Positions 9,881-20,831 of a DNA stretch of 64,000 nt are shown here, one piece after another. Position 1 is the first letter of the stretch. Every line of letters starts with the position of its first letter. Origin of the DNA: Primula veris (taxonomy: Eukaryota > Streptophyta > Magnoliopsida > Ericales > Primulaceae). The stretch covers positions 2,673,501-2,737,500 of the forward strand of contig OY821741.1 of the NCBI GenBank assembly GCA_963682055.1, read 5' to 3'. The position numbers and the translations under genes were made by a program. The notes beneath the pieces are model-generated. The model saw nothing but the letters and a program-made list of their open reading frames with translations, was not told where the DNA came from and searched no databases.

Positions 9881-9894
9881 CCATAAAGAAACAA

Positions 9895-10097
9895 CAATCG
9901 CTACAAAATAATGTTTGATTTAGTGAGGTCAAAAACTGTCAAAAACATGTCACTAATTTAAAAAACGGTCACAAATCTGTCATAAATTGACTAAACTGTC
10001 ACAAAACCGTCACAAAAACCGTCGCTAATAAACTCGTAACAAAAAATACCGTTAATAATCCCGTCGCTATTTGAGTATTTTTTTTTATAGTGAATAT
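9895..10097. mobile_element. CACTA-like MITE (copy A)
   Basis: The segment begins CGCTACAAAATAA and ends TTTTTATAG. Its subterminal portion is packed with GTCACAAA, CCGTCGC and similar GACGG-type words in one orientation. This layout recalls non-autonomous CACTA (En/Spm) ends. Related copies are at 10910-11020, 15245-15417 and 23785-23950. No clear 3-bp target duplication was identified. Confidence 0.4.
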
Positions 10098-10241
10098 TAC
10101 GTAAACATATATCATATATAATGCCGTAAATGTTTCCAACCATTATAAGTACATTATAAGTGGGACTACCTGTACTTCAATTCACTCCAGGAAAAAAAAT
10201 ATACCACACATAAGTGGAATTTTCATACTATACTTGTTTTG

Positions 10242-10730
10242 CTATCCCACAAGCACAATGATGCTTTCTTGCTCCTCTCCGGGGATTGTTGAATCAACCG
10301 ATTCGATTTCTACTTGAGGAGCCTCTTCTTCGTCCGGTTCTTCCTCTTGTTGCACACATGTGCAGATAAGTGGTTTTAGCGATTTAATAGACAGATAAAG
10401 CCAAGTAAGGATTCGCTTGCTGTAACTTACAAGCAAGTCGAGCCAAGGAGAAACGAGTAGTATTATAATGTAAAGAGTAAAGAACCTTGGTGGCTGCCAG
10501 AAGAGCGAACATAGCAACAATAGAGCAAACGGATATAAAAAATCCCTGGGTTTGAAGTGGATCGAGTTCGATGTTTTGACAATAATCTTGGCGGAAACGA
10601 AGAGACAAAACAATGACATGGTTGCAAGAAAAAACAACAAGGGGTATGGCTTGATGGACTCGATGAAATGAGAGTACATTATGAGGATATGCGGGAAAAA
10701 AAGCCTTAAATCGACATTGAAAGACACCAT
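10242..10730 (-). CDS. Small predicted three-helix membrane protein, unknown family (copy A)
   Basis: This single-exon reading frame encodes 162 residues. I chose the ATG giving MVSFNVDLRL because that start is conserved in all six relatives in the window; the frame stays open further upstream but only to a GTG. Hydrophobic segments lie at about residues 29-49, 63-82 and 84-108, separated by a conserved HFKPRDFLYPFALLLLCSLF block. The C-terminal tail is acidic (EEEPDEEE) and ends in a conserved EEQESIIVLVG-type motif. I do not recognise the family, and no function is implied. An AT-rich TATATATA tract about 45-60 bp upstream could act as TATA box. The relatives are at 13190, 23123, 32007, 44158 and 47102. 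Confidence 0.6.
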   Translation of the reverse strand: MVSFNVDLRLFFPHILIMYSHFIESIKPYPLLFFLATMSLFCLFVSAKIIVKTSNSIHFKPRDFLYPFALLLLCSLFWQPPRFFTLYIIILLVSPWLDLLVSYSKRILTWLYLSIKSLKPLICTCVQQEEEPDEEEAPQVEIESVDSTIPGEEQESIIVLVG

Positions 10731-10909
10731 TTTGGAGGAAAGAGAGAGTATATGCACAAATGAGAAGGTGTTTTTATATATATATATATATTGAGAAATT
10801 AGAAGTAAAGTGAAGAAGCAAAAATAAAAAATATCAAAGAGTCCAATGTATAGTCCAACTGTATTATAATTTGTAAAAAGCTCAAAATTGTAAAAAAGGT
10901 TTATTACTA

Positions 10910-11020
10910 CAAAATAATTTTTGATTTAGTGAGAGTTAAAAGCTGTCACAAGTCTGTCGCAAATTGACTAAACTGTTACAAAACCGTCATAAATTGACTA
11001 AACTGTCACAAACCTTGATT
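10910..11020 (+). mobile_element. CACTA-like MITE, left partial copy bracketing the inverted block (A)
   Basis: The segment begins with TTACTACAAAATAAT and carries repeated CTGTCACAA words, then breaks into the start of the inverted block (TTGATTAACATG). The preceding AAAAGCTCAAAATTGTAAAA flank reappears reversed after the right-hand copy at 15245-15417, so the two partial MITEs face each other. Confidence 0.45.
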
Positions 11021-11904
11021 AACATGTTGAAAGAAACAATAGTTTCTTAAAATAAATACTTGGACGTGTTTTCTAATTAGTTAGGTTTTTTCTTAAATTT
11101 TTAGTTTTAATATACTTATAGAGACTAGTTATATTTCTCTTAAAAGTTTTTATTTTTTATAGAGGCTAGTTATATTTTTTCTGAACTAGGCCCAGCTGTT
11201 GTTTTCTATATCAAGAGTATTAAGTGAGAAATGCTTTTTAAATCATGTGTATTTTTATTTTTTACCACATTTTTCACCGCATGTTATAAATTGTTAGTTA
11301 AATATAAAACATCATCTAGCATATTATATTCTCTCCATTTTATCGACCATTGTACAGGAATAAATAATCCTATGAGGGATATAGCGTTTGTTTGTAAGTT
11401 ATTTACATGAATATAAACATTAAACGATTAGTTTTCGCATCTTAATGTTAATCACATGCGTAAACTATATAGAATTAGAGCGACATACCTTGAGCTATGG
11501 TGTTGAGATTTATGATCGGTAACCGGTTTTTCTCTCTTGTCCTTTATTATATTCTACAAACCCTCTATGATTGAATAAGGGGTAAAATACAAGAGTTTCT
11601 ATTTTTTTTTATAAACAGAGACAGGATCTCTTTCCACATAACACTCTCACATTCATCCATTTTAATAGTCATATTCTAATTATAACTCTAAGTGTAAATA
11701 ATTAAATGATTAGTCAATCAAACCCAAAATATATGACCAATGTCCATATATAAATTCTAAATAATATATTTTTCAAAAAATATATGACATAAACCCTATA
11801 TAACTAATGAACCTTTGAACCTTTTGAACTTCTAATAATCCTTAAGTGGAGAGGTTCAAACTAATAGCAAAACATAGACCTTTGACTTCTTTAACATTTT
11901 CTAA
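11021..11904. other. Non-coding part of the inverted block (A)
   Basis: No gene or recognisable motif is seen. The sequence is the reverse complement relative of 32800-34095. Within it, 11240-11345 is an inverted copy of the first 146 bases of the window. Confidence 0.6.
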
Positions 11905-11913
11905 TATTGATAA

Positions 11914-12136
11914 GGGTAAATTAGTCTTTAGTGACCTGGGTTTTGGCCTATTTTAGGATAAGTGACCTAAATTTTTTTAATTTCGGTTTTGTGACCTAAG
12001 TTTAACTCTGTTAGCAATTTAGTGACCTGCCACCCTATTTTTCAAAAAAAAAAACATATTTCTTGCTAAAAAAACTAAAATACCCTCAGATTTTGAAGGA
12101 AAATTTCAGTTTGTTTTCCCTCCAATTGTATATACA

Positions 12137-12198
<62 letters not shown>

Positions 12199-12926
12199 AC
12201 TTATATCTATACACCTCCCACTCTCTCTCTCACACACCTCTCCCTCTCTCTCACTAACTCATCAAAATGTATTGCTTTATATTGGACCAAGAAGTGATAA
12301 TACAGGTGTGAGAGACCGATTCTCTACCTTCTTTGTTCTTTATGAAGTTATTAATTATTCTTTTTTAATCTATTTTCCGCAATTTCTTGTTATTTGCAGA
12401 CACCAATTGATTAGACAGCAAATATATATTCAGAGAGTACGGAAAAAGAAGATATTCAAACAGTAGTTTTTTTTTTGTTTTTTTTTTTTTTTGAAACAAA
12501 ACAGTAGCTTTATTCACTGGTGTTGTAACTTCCATTTTTGGAAAACGGATAAAAACAAAACAACAACACTCGCAAGTTTCTACAGTTTTACCATGTATTT
12601 TTTCGTACTAACAATACATTTTGATGAGTTAGTGAGAGAGAGGGAGAGGTGTGTGAGAGAGAGGGTGGAGGTGTATAGATATAGGTGTGATATATATATA
12701 TGGCTGTATATACAATTGGAAGGAAAACAAACTGAAATTTCCTTCCAAAATATGAAGGTATTTTAGTCATTTTAGCAAGAAATATGTTTTTTTTTCGAAA
12801 AATAGGGTGACAGGTCACTAAATTGCTAACAGAGTTAAACTTAGGTCACAAAACCGAAATTAAAAAAATTTAGGTCACTTATCCTAAAATAGGCCAAAAC
12901 CCAGGTCACTAAAGACTAATTTACCC
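11914..12926. mobile_element. Foldback Mutator-type element, 1013 bp (copy A)
   Basis: The element starts GGGTAAATTAGTCTTTAG and ends with its exact inverse. It is flanked by an identical 9-bp duplication, TATTGATAA, at 11905-11913 and 12927-12935. The inverted repeats run inward for roughly 300 bp or more per arm (to about 12280 and from about 12620), including a TA microsatellite and CT/GA tracts. The centre of about 330 bp has a GT...TTTGCAG pattern that could be an intron border. The reverse-complement relative near 32755-32770 has the target once and no element, giving an in-window empty site. Confidence 0.85.
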
Positions 12927-13108
12927 TATTGATAATGACAATTTGTTGTCAAAACCTGAATACATCTTGTTTGTATTTCACCCTATATGAATAATGAACC
13001 TTTGAACCTTTGAACCATCTGAACTTCTAATAATCCTTAAGTGGTAGAGGTTCAAACTTGTAGCAAAACATACAAGTTTCTTTTGCTTTTTCACACTCCT
13101 TCTATTCT

Positions 13109-13118
13109 CTATATATAA
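13109..13118 (+). promoter_or_regulatory. Putative TATA box of the 13190 gene
   Basis: A CTATATATAATG motif lies about 72-81 bp before the ATG. It is conserved before the related gene on the minus strand (about 32591-32600). A second CTATATATAA at 13161-13170 is too close to the ATG to be the main TATA and lies in a local insertion absent from that relative. Confidence 0.35.
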
Positions 13119-13189
13119 TGATACCCATAATCCCATTTTTGTAAACTCTCTCATTACTCTCTATATATAAACTCTTTTATTACTCTTAA

Positions 13190-13726
13190 ATGGTGTCTTT
13201 CAATGCAGATTTAAGGCTTCTTCTCCCACCTCTCTCTAGCCTTTTCTTAATGCACTCTCATTTCATCGAAGATAACAAGCAAAACCTCTTTGACGGAACT
13301 CAATATTTCCTCAACAGTCCAATCTTGTTCCTTGTTCTTGCAACCATTTTGCTAATGTTTTGCCTCCTCGTTTCCGCCAAGATTAGTATCGAAATACCCA
13401 ACTCAGTCCACTTCAAACCCGGGGATTTTTCGTATCCGTTTACACTATTACTGCTATGTTCGCTTTTTTTTCCACCATCAAGCTTCTTTCCTGTTTACAT
13501 TTTGGTTCTACTCATTTCTCCATGGCTCAATTTGATCGTAAGTTACATCAAACATGCCCTCATTCGGATCTATCGTACTCTTAAATCCTTACAACCTTTT
13601 ATTTGCATAATTTTGCATCAAACGGAAGAACCGGATGAAGAAGAGCATTCTTAAGTAGAGATTGAAATGGTTGATTTAAGAATCCCCCAAGAGGACCAAG
13701 AAACCATCGTTGTGCTTGTGGAATAG
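13190..13726 (+). pseudogene. Small membrane protein relative with premature stop (copy A)
   Basis: The frame opens MVSFNADLRLLLPP and encodes 154 residues with three hydrophobic segments and the conserved HFKPGDFSYPFTLLLLCSLF block. It stops at TAA (13652-13654) directly after EEPDEEEHS. The related minus-strand copy at 32007-32545 has CAA (Gln) at this codon. Read past the stop, the frame continues with the family's conserved acidic tail and VLVE ending to TAG at 13724-13726, giving 178 residues. The change therefore removes only the C-terminal tail. A shortened protein is possible, but loss of the most conserved end suggests decay. Unit B carries the same stop. Confidence 0.6.
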
Positions 13727-15244
13727 CAAAAACAAGTATGAAAGCATTAGTTATGTGAGGATTTGTCATTATACGTGTAATATATGTATGACCAATTATG
13801 TATTAAAATAAATAAATCAGAGTCAGTATAAGTAAAGCAGCCCCTCTTGTTGTGCTTATTGTTGGCATGAAAGTTTATTAATTCACTTGTTTGTTGAGCT
13901 TTATTTTTTTTAAGATGTTGTCTTCTATTTTAGTTGTTATCTAAAAATTTAGCGGATCGGTCCTTCTTAACTTAAACAAATTACTAGTCGTATCGGTTAT
14001 ATATAACGATGGACCAACACTTATAGTATACTCTGATCGGAAAACAGATATATGCTCATTTAGGCATACCACGGCCATGGCCAATTATAATTACGTACGT
14101 TTATTGATTTTGCAGTGATCAGTGTATCTACATTAGAAAAGCTATCCATTTACAGTGATATAATGTTAATTCAAGTTTAGCGGAAAACACTACTGATCGT
14201 GGAAATGAGGTTAGTGGTAATTAAAGCTGAATTCGGTATAATTAGTTGAAAATTAGATTTGTTCTCACATAAGTTGTGTATGCTTTATATATATTAGTCA
14301 TTGATCCTAGTTAATTAGATCAATAATCATACATCGGAACTAACTCTAACAAAGCACTAACAAACCAGTGTGACTGGTTTCAATGAGTTCAATACTTTTC
14401 ATTGCCAAGTGTACACGGAACTAAGTGCAATCCATCGGGACGATTGCATTCACATAATTTAAAAAAATAAAATAAAATAAATTTTCATTAAATTATGTTA
14501 AAAACGATGATTTAGCACCTCTTATTATTTTATTTCACTTAATTTATTGCTTAATGCGAATTTTAACACACACATAAGCCATTCCTGAATTCGCCCATGG
14601 AAGTGAGTCATTTATGTCGTAATAATCGTTGTTTACTAGTACTTTTAAAAGATTCAAAATACTATATTTCACTATAGAAGAACATTGCTATCACAAATAA
14701 CCACCCATAAATATTAATTTTGACTTGCTTAAATATACTTACAAAGCAAAATTATACTTAGTATGACAATATATATATTTTACGGGGTTGGGAGCTAACG
14801 ACAGAGGCAATGGTGTTTTTCTTTTTACAGTGGGATCTGGTGATGTTGATCAATTTTGTAAGGGTTGTCGTGTTTGTCTTGCTCAGTGAGAGAGTCGAAC
14901 GGCTGAGAGAGAAATTTATAAAATGTCGATGTGCGTATTCACATGATTAGGAATTGTGTTTTGTTCTCACATAATTCATACATTTATGGTAAAAAAGTTG
15001 TGACTTAATTTTGATAAAGAAGTCTATTAGTATTATTAGATCATCAAAACACCAAAAGTAACACCAAAAGCAAATTATTGGCTCAATATTCTAAGGTATT
15101 CTTTATTCTAAGGTACTCTTTATTCACATTTTGTTAACTAATTTCATATGAACTCCAAGTGACGAAATATGATTAAGGAGACATTTAATTAGCAACAAAG
15201 GAAAATGATGAGATATTGCATATTAGAGACTTGTTAACTAATTA
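13727..15244. other. Non-coding remainder of the inverted block (A)
   Basis: I see no gene. The sequence from about 14160 is the reverse complement relative of 25085-26780 without the hAT MITE, and 13850-14110 is that of 31655-31870. At 14090-14135 it carries the unoccupied LINE target in reverse complement. Confidence 0.6.
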
Positions 15245-15417
15245 AATAACGACGGGATTAGTGACGCTATTTTTTGTTACGAGCTTATTAACGACGGTTT
15301 TTGTGACGGCTTTGTGACAGTTTAGTCAATTTGCAACAGACTTGTGACAGCTTTTAACTCTCACTAAATCAAACATTATTTTGTAGTAATAAACTTTTTT
15401 TACAATTTTGAGCTTTT
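15245..15417 (-). mobile_element. CACTA-like MITE, right copy bracketing the inverted block (A)
   Basis: On the minus strand this reads ACTACAAAATAATGTTTG and then GTCACAA and CCGTCG words, close to the complete element at 23785-23950. It ends in the same AAAGCTCAAAATTGTAAAA flank that precedes the left copy at 10910. The next base starts the NLP-upstream repeat. Confidence 0.45.
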
Positions 15418-15787
15418 AGCGGTGTGTTGGTTTAAAGTGTTATTTTTTTTATGTTGGTTTAATTTAAGTTGAAAGTGTTGGTTCGTGGGGAGCGACGTAT
15501 CAAGTTTATCAGTGTGTTGGTTTAAAATAATATAATATTAAGTTTTGAATGTTGTTGTAATTAATAAATAAGTTCTAACAGTTTCGAGTGTTATTGCAAA
15601 TAGGTCATAATAGTTATAATTGTAACAAACAACTAAAAACTTTAATAAAATTTAAATAATATAAAAATAAAGATTTATTTCATTCATTAATAAAAGAGTA
15701 CATTAATAAAAAAAAATAACATCAATTAAAAATTACATTAAATAAGAAATTAAAATTACATCAATAAATAGAAAATTTTCGTACGAT
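15418..15787. other. NLP-upstream repeat (truncated NLP copy A)
   Basis: This is non-coding AT-rich DNA matching 212-572 and the corresponding stretches in unit B. It carries a roughly 25-bp deletion after TTGGTTTAAAAT relative to the full NLP copies. Confidence 0.55.
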
Positions 15788-16180
15788 TTAAACTCGTTTT
15801 TCTATGATCGAGTTCTTTCTATCTGTCGTGATATTCGGATCATCGGGATCCAATCCCATAATCGTTTCTTCCACATCCCAAATTTGTGCAGACGATTTCT
15901 CTCTAACTGTAACCGTTGTCTCTTTATCTGCTGGCGCTTTCTCTGTAGCTGCATCCGCCATTGCCGACATATTGCTCGCTGATACTTGATGCATTGCACT
16001 TTGTTTGTCCCTATAAGAAGCGCTAAAATCCATTATGCTAGATGATGAATTAGAGTTTTTAGAGCCCTCCGCCTTTGTGGCTTTTCTACATTTTGGTCTA
16101 TCTAACTTATCTGAAAACGATACTTTTTCAACGGCATCATCATCAATATCAAACCGGTTGATTTTGATCCACCCGCTACA
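15788..16180 (-). pseudogene. Fragment resembling the NAM-associated C-terminal domain (truncated NLP copy A)
   Basis: This is the same antisense exon relic as at 573-992. It lacks the in-frame TGA of that copy, so the frame is open from the acidic stretch through RPKCRKATKA, MDFSASYRDKQSAMHQVSASN and GLDPDDPN. The C-terminal end differs (RKNSIIEKRV). No complete gene is visible around it. Confidence 0.4.
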
Positions 16181-16240
16181 TTAGTTTTTTATTTTTTATT
16201 TTTTATTTTGTCTTCTTCAATATGGGCGTGTTATTTTGGT

Positions 16241-17084
16241 TAATCCAGGTAGAGATTTAGCAGGTGGTGTCATAAATGTTCACATCGACGAAACTGGTTT
16301 CAGTTTTTCAGAGGAATGTATAAGTACCCCATTAAATTTATCAAGCCAGAGAGGTGGAATTGACATTAGTCTAGAGGAACTAATGCAAGTTGCTGGTCTG
16401 AAACGTGACGATGCTGCCGGAAAGTTAGACGGTTAGTATTTATTTTTCTAAAGGATAAATAACCAGAAACTCTCTTTTCCCAACTTATTCAACTTTTAAT
16501 CCTATCAATTTTTTAAAAGTAAAACTCAAATAAGTTCAAAACAAAGGAGAAAACAAACATTGGCCTTTTACTAAATCGAGAGAAGCACTTGGTATCTATC
16601 TCATTATTTATCAACTATTACGAAAGCAAGAATGTCAATGTATTTTCTTATGATTGTTGTTCATTTTGCAGTGAGCATATCTACGTTGAAGCGTGCATGT
16701 AGGCATCATCGTATCCCTAGGTGGCCACCTCGCAAGAGAAACATAGAAAATCAGCCTTGTTCTAGTAATTGTACTTCAACTTGTAGAAGAAAAACTCGGA
16801 AGCTCTCTGCTCCCGCTGTGCAGAACCAAAGTCCTGTGAAAATAAAAGCAAAATATAAAGATGTTTGCATTAAATTTGATATCTCGGCTTCTTCCGGGAT
16901 TGACGTGCTTCATTACCAAGTGTCAAAGAGGCTAAAACTAGTGGCGGGAGATTACACTATTAAGTATCAAGATGAAGATAATGACTGGATCATAATAGCA
17001 TGCGACGATGACCTGCGTGACTACATTTCTAGCCCAACTTTACTGGGGAAAAATAATCTGGTCATATCAGTTGAGCGCGTTTAG
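16241..17084 (+). pseudogene. Deletion-derived NLP remnant with RWP-RK end and PB1 (copy A)
   Basis: The upstream NLP region is joined directly to the end of exon 4 at a shared TAATC (16241-16245). This removes about 2.5 kb, including exons 1-3 and most of exon 4. What remains is the last about 60 codons of exon 4, an intact donor at 16432, and exon 5 at 16672-17084. Splicing would join MQVAGLKRDDAAGKLD to VSISTLKRACRHHRIPRWPPRK and a complete PB1 domain. From the first in-frame ATG (16383) a 153-residue protein is possible, lacking all GAF-like sequence and the first helix region of RWP-RK. The intron and frame are intact, so expression as a small PB1 protein is conceivable. It is equally consistent with a relic. 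Confidence 0.7.
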
Positions 17085-17697
17085 CAACATTCTGACCGTA
17101 GTTTCCCAAGTTCTTTTTTCTTTGAAGAGTAAATGAACCGTATATTGATAAGTGGAGAGTTTCCCAAGTTATCAAATATCTTCTTGGGTTCTATTGTGTA
17201 TTTAAGAATAATCTATATGTCCTTGTTATACATTGTAATCTGAAGTTATGATTTTTCAATATTCGTTATGTTTCCCCACAAGCAGTAATTTATTCATAAC
17301 TCTTTTAGATTAAACAAAAATGGGAAAAAAATAAATACCATCGGGTTATTGATGTCAAATTCACTATTCGAGAAATCATTTTTTATTGCAGGCTGTAGCA
17401 GGCACTATTTTGGGGAATCATGAATGATTTTGATCAGTTTTTAGGATAAATCTTAAAAAGTTAAATGGCATTTTCCGGCCCTAGTACATAAAATTACCAA
17501 GTTACGGGTTCTAGCAAAAACCCGAAAGGAAAAAACAACAGGCAACCATAGTACTAATAAGTATATTTTAGAACAATATTGTTTATAAAGTAGACGATAG
17601 CCGGAATGATTATCACCAACAACATAAGAATACTTCCCATTGAAACATTTGTTTTTGTATGTTAGAATTTACAGTATAATAATACGCCCGTAACTTT
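17085..17697. other. Intergenic spacer between the NLP remnant and the F-box gene (A)
   Basis: This is the shared NLP 3' flank. The two convergent genes end about 610 bp apart. No other coding signal was seen. Confidence 0.6.
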
Positions 17698-18528
17698 TCA
17701 ACTGAATCTGATCGGTGAAATTTCCTGGTATAAAATGATTTTGCAAGAACCATTGTATATATCCCTAAGAAAATTTCCATGTATATCATAAGCTTTTACA
17801 ATAGAGACTTCATAATCCGTGTCCATTCTCATCAATATTTCACCTTCTTTTGTTATGAATAGAGGTTCCATCGTACCGTAGCTATGAAATTCAGATGTAT
17901 TTGAAATAGCAAACATGATTTCCCATGAAATCATATTATTACGGTGTTCCTTTATTACCAATAACTCTATATTGCCTTGAGAATTTGTAATGTCATCCAA
18001 ACGGGTAACACAAAGGTATCCACTAAGAACTCCCAAGTCAAGAAAATGATTTATGTTGCCCTCTTTAGGTTGTGGGCTTCGTACCTTCATGAACATATTC
18101 GTTCTCGGGTCAAAGTATACTATAAGAGTTGGTGGTTGGACAAAACTGTTATCCCAAAATTCCTCAAAAGTTGGTCCTCGACCTCTGCTAATCCAATGTC
18201 TATATCCTCTGCCACAAGAAGAGTGTATCTTAACTTTCATTTTCTGTGAATCTGTATCTTCGAGTCTGGTTTTGACTATGATTTCGAATTCTCTTGGGAT
18301 ATACACACTTCCGCTATGGGTTTTGTTATCGATTGTATGGAACAAGAATTGGCCATTAATTGGAAGAGAGCACATTAAAAGTTTTGGGACGCTAATTGTC
18401 GGGATGTTCGAAATTAACCAATGTCATTTGTTCGAGACACACTTAAAACAAAATATACTTTTAATTGGTAATCTTGATAGTATTTCCAGAAGAAGTTCTT
18501 CGGGTATGTCAAGAGATAAGTCCTCCAT
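17698..18528 (-). pseudogene. F-box protein gene inactivated by a nonsense codon (copy A)
   Basis: The frame has the same 831-nt span as the intact copy at 51610-52440 and begins MEDLSLDIPEELLLEILSRL. Inside the F-box, the codon at 18424-18426 reads TGA where unit B has TGG, in the sequence CVSNKWHWL. Translation would stop after about 33-35 residues, before the F-box is complete. The rest of the frame stays open to the normal stop, with only a few substitutions, so the loss appears recent. Reinitiation at the internal ATG of MCSLPINGQF (about 18375) would give a protein without an F-box. Confidence 0.8.
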
Positions 18529-18660
18529 GGCTAGTACGTAATCCGCACGCAAATTGTGATAGAAAACGTGGGTTTCCTTGTTTACTTAATTTCCACAGCT
18601 TCGCCTATTCAACAACCTGATAAAATCTTTTAGTCCAATTATGCGTCTTGGCAATTTTTT

Positions 18661-20010
18661 CGACAATGTATAATACTATGCCATGTGTTATAATTATGAG
18701 ACTATATCGTATAGTGAATACAGTTTATAACGAATGCCTCATTTGTGAAAGATCTAAAACAATAGCGATTTCAGAACTATATTAAAATTACGACACTACT
18801 TTCTGCAACAGTTAACAGTTAACTATTTCAGAAAATTCTTAATATACATATATAGATATAGGGGTCACTCTGCACCAACTTTAATTACAACAAACAATAA
18901 TCTAAAACTATGATATCTATGCAGCGCAACAAGCTGATGTTGTAAACCAGACGAACTATAATAGGCATCAACAAATAAAATGTATCAAACGGAAAGTACA
19001 CATACGTATATATGGTCTGACAAAAACTCGAAGCAAGCTACTCAGAATTTCTATGATACTTAGAGAAGCTCATTTCCTTGTAGTTCTGGTACATAAACTC
19101 TTCACTCTGAAACTCGTGACTGGAACATGATTTTGAAAAGGAATCTCAGAAAAGTTGAAAAAATATTACCCTTGGTTATTATTCTTTTTGTATATACTGG
19201 AATTTGTCAAAATAACGAGTAATACTGCATAGTAAGACGGGGTACCAAATTCTATACCGATTGGACAAGGTCGATGCTACATAAACCACAAGCTAGAATT
19301 CGGTCCACAGTGTGGTGCAATCAAGATATAAAACTGGTTCCTGATATTGCTATGCATCGTTAAATCATTAAGCTTAAGATATCCCTAAAGGTACTTTGTG
19401 TAATAATCAAAATTTGTCCGCATTATTGAAGCAAAACCTTATACTCATTATTTAAGCGAATGCCTGTTAAATCATTGCTTACAGCATGCACTGTAATTTT
19501 AAGTTCACGTATTTATTCAAAATGGGAAACAACAAAATCTCCAACGTGACAGAGAAAAACATATATCTGGAGCTGTAATGCGATGCAATGAATATAAGCT
19601 GCAAGCAATACATATATATATATAGTCACATAGAGATATTGATATTAATTATACAGTCACTTGTTATACTAATAACACTACCTAAACTTTCTCTAGGAAT
19701 ATATTTTTTAATAATCTTAAACCATTCTTGCACTTGAAGTACAGTCATATTTATTATTTCTCTGATTGTTTGTTAATCATGTCTTACCATTATTCCCTAT
19801 ATTTTGTATTAAAAAAATGTCTCTATTAAGAATCAGAAACTATCCAGAACTCCAATATGACCAACAACCAAAAATAAGAGAAACTTATCGGGAAAAAAAA
19901 CCCCCAAAAATAAGAGAAACTGCTATGTAAAATTGAATTCAAGCTCCAAACAACATATATAGTCATGTATACATACACACACACACATATATATATATCA
20001 TCATATCATA
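18661..20010. other. Unassigned single-copy stretch
   Basis: These 1.35 kb have no counterpart elsewhere in the window. I saw no long reading frame, no splice-supported exon chain and no repeat structure beyond short TA and CA runs. Confidence 0.5.
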
Positions 20011-20352
20011 TCATACTATTAATATAAGCCAACCCAAGAGAAATGAAGCTGCCAATTTTTGCCTATTTTTTCCAAAAATGCCCCTATTCTGATTTACTAA
20101 TTACTTATATATCATAATGCAATTCAAATACATAAATAACTAAATAAATATACTCATTCCCACACATCAATTCATCTATCAAACTATACTTTTATAACAA
20201 TAAAATATCATATTACTTCTTATATACGATTATTAATTTACTATATTCATTCCATCATTTTTTCATTTTTTTTTTGAAAATTTTATATTTATTTCTCCGA
20301 GATCATATTTATATACGTATCGCACATGCAACGCGTGGGCTACGGTGACTAG
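20011..20352 (+). mobile_element. Non-autonomous Helitron 1, 342 bp
   Basis: The element starts TCATACTATTAATATAAGCC after an A. It ends GCAACGCGTGGGC, a short spacer and CTAG, followed by T. These are the canonical Helitron hallmarks: TC start, 3' hairpin-like GC segment, CTRR end and A/T insertion. There is no coding capacity. A second related element lies at 20832-21172. Confidence 0.7.
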
Positions 20353-20831
20353 TATAGAAAGAAGTAAGCAGTACCAATGAAATCTTACCCGATAAAGTAT
20401 ACAGAAATAATTTGAGTCTTATAAAATTATTCATCTGCTTGTTAGTTACTTAAATACCTTTGAATTTAAGACTTATTTGTATACTTTATGATTCGATATA
20501 CATACATGTTCTTATTATTATGGCAAACGTTACGCAATAATGTAAGAAACTATCCAGCAATAGGATTGCTCTACTGGAATATTTATCCGATTATGGCAAA
20601 CGTTATCCGATAATGTAACAAAAACTATCCTTGTGATCAAATTATAGTCATATACTCAAATATTTTTCCGATTCCATCCTTTCAAGGACTTATTCAGAAA
20701 CCACACAAAACTCTAATTTGACCTAGATAAGCATAATCAGTAAAGCTGCGTATGTAAAATAGAATTCAAGCTGCAGCAAACCGGATCCATCTGTATATAG
20801 ATACACACACACATAGTTATAAAAATACATA
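20353..20831. other. Unassigned spacer between the two Helitrons
   Basis: No gene is seen. Short duplicated phrases such as GGCAAACGTTA(C/T)CC/GC occur twice about 60 bp apart. Parts of 20690-20830 resemble 19830-20010 upstream of Helitron 1. Confidence 0.4.

Larger units (their letters stand above)
11020..15245. repeat. Inverted block (A), relative of 25085-34095
   Basis: Read in reverse complement, this block matches 34095 down to 31655 and then 26780 down to 25085. It lacks the LINE and the hAT MITE that are present there, and it carries a Mutator-type element that is absent there. It contains one copy of the small membrane-protein gene. It is bracketed by inverted partial copies of a CACTA-like MITE. 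Confidence 0.8.
1..18660 (+). repeat. Segmental duplication unit A
   Basis: This block recurs in the same orientation at 33743-52570. The coordinate offset drifts only from about 33930 to 33912 because of small indels. From about 4100 to the end the two copies are almost identical by eye, with scattered single-base changes and microsatellite length differences. From 1 to about 3700 they differ more, and unit A lacks about 180 bp near position 146. Homology stops near 18660, just upstream of the F-box gene start. The first base already lies inside the repeat. Confidence 0.9.

Noticed and set aside
10731..10757. N-terminal extension MHILSLSSK of the small membrane protein
   Set aside because: It begins at a GTG on the minus strand. 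The conserved ATG giving MVSF is shared by all relatives.
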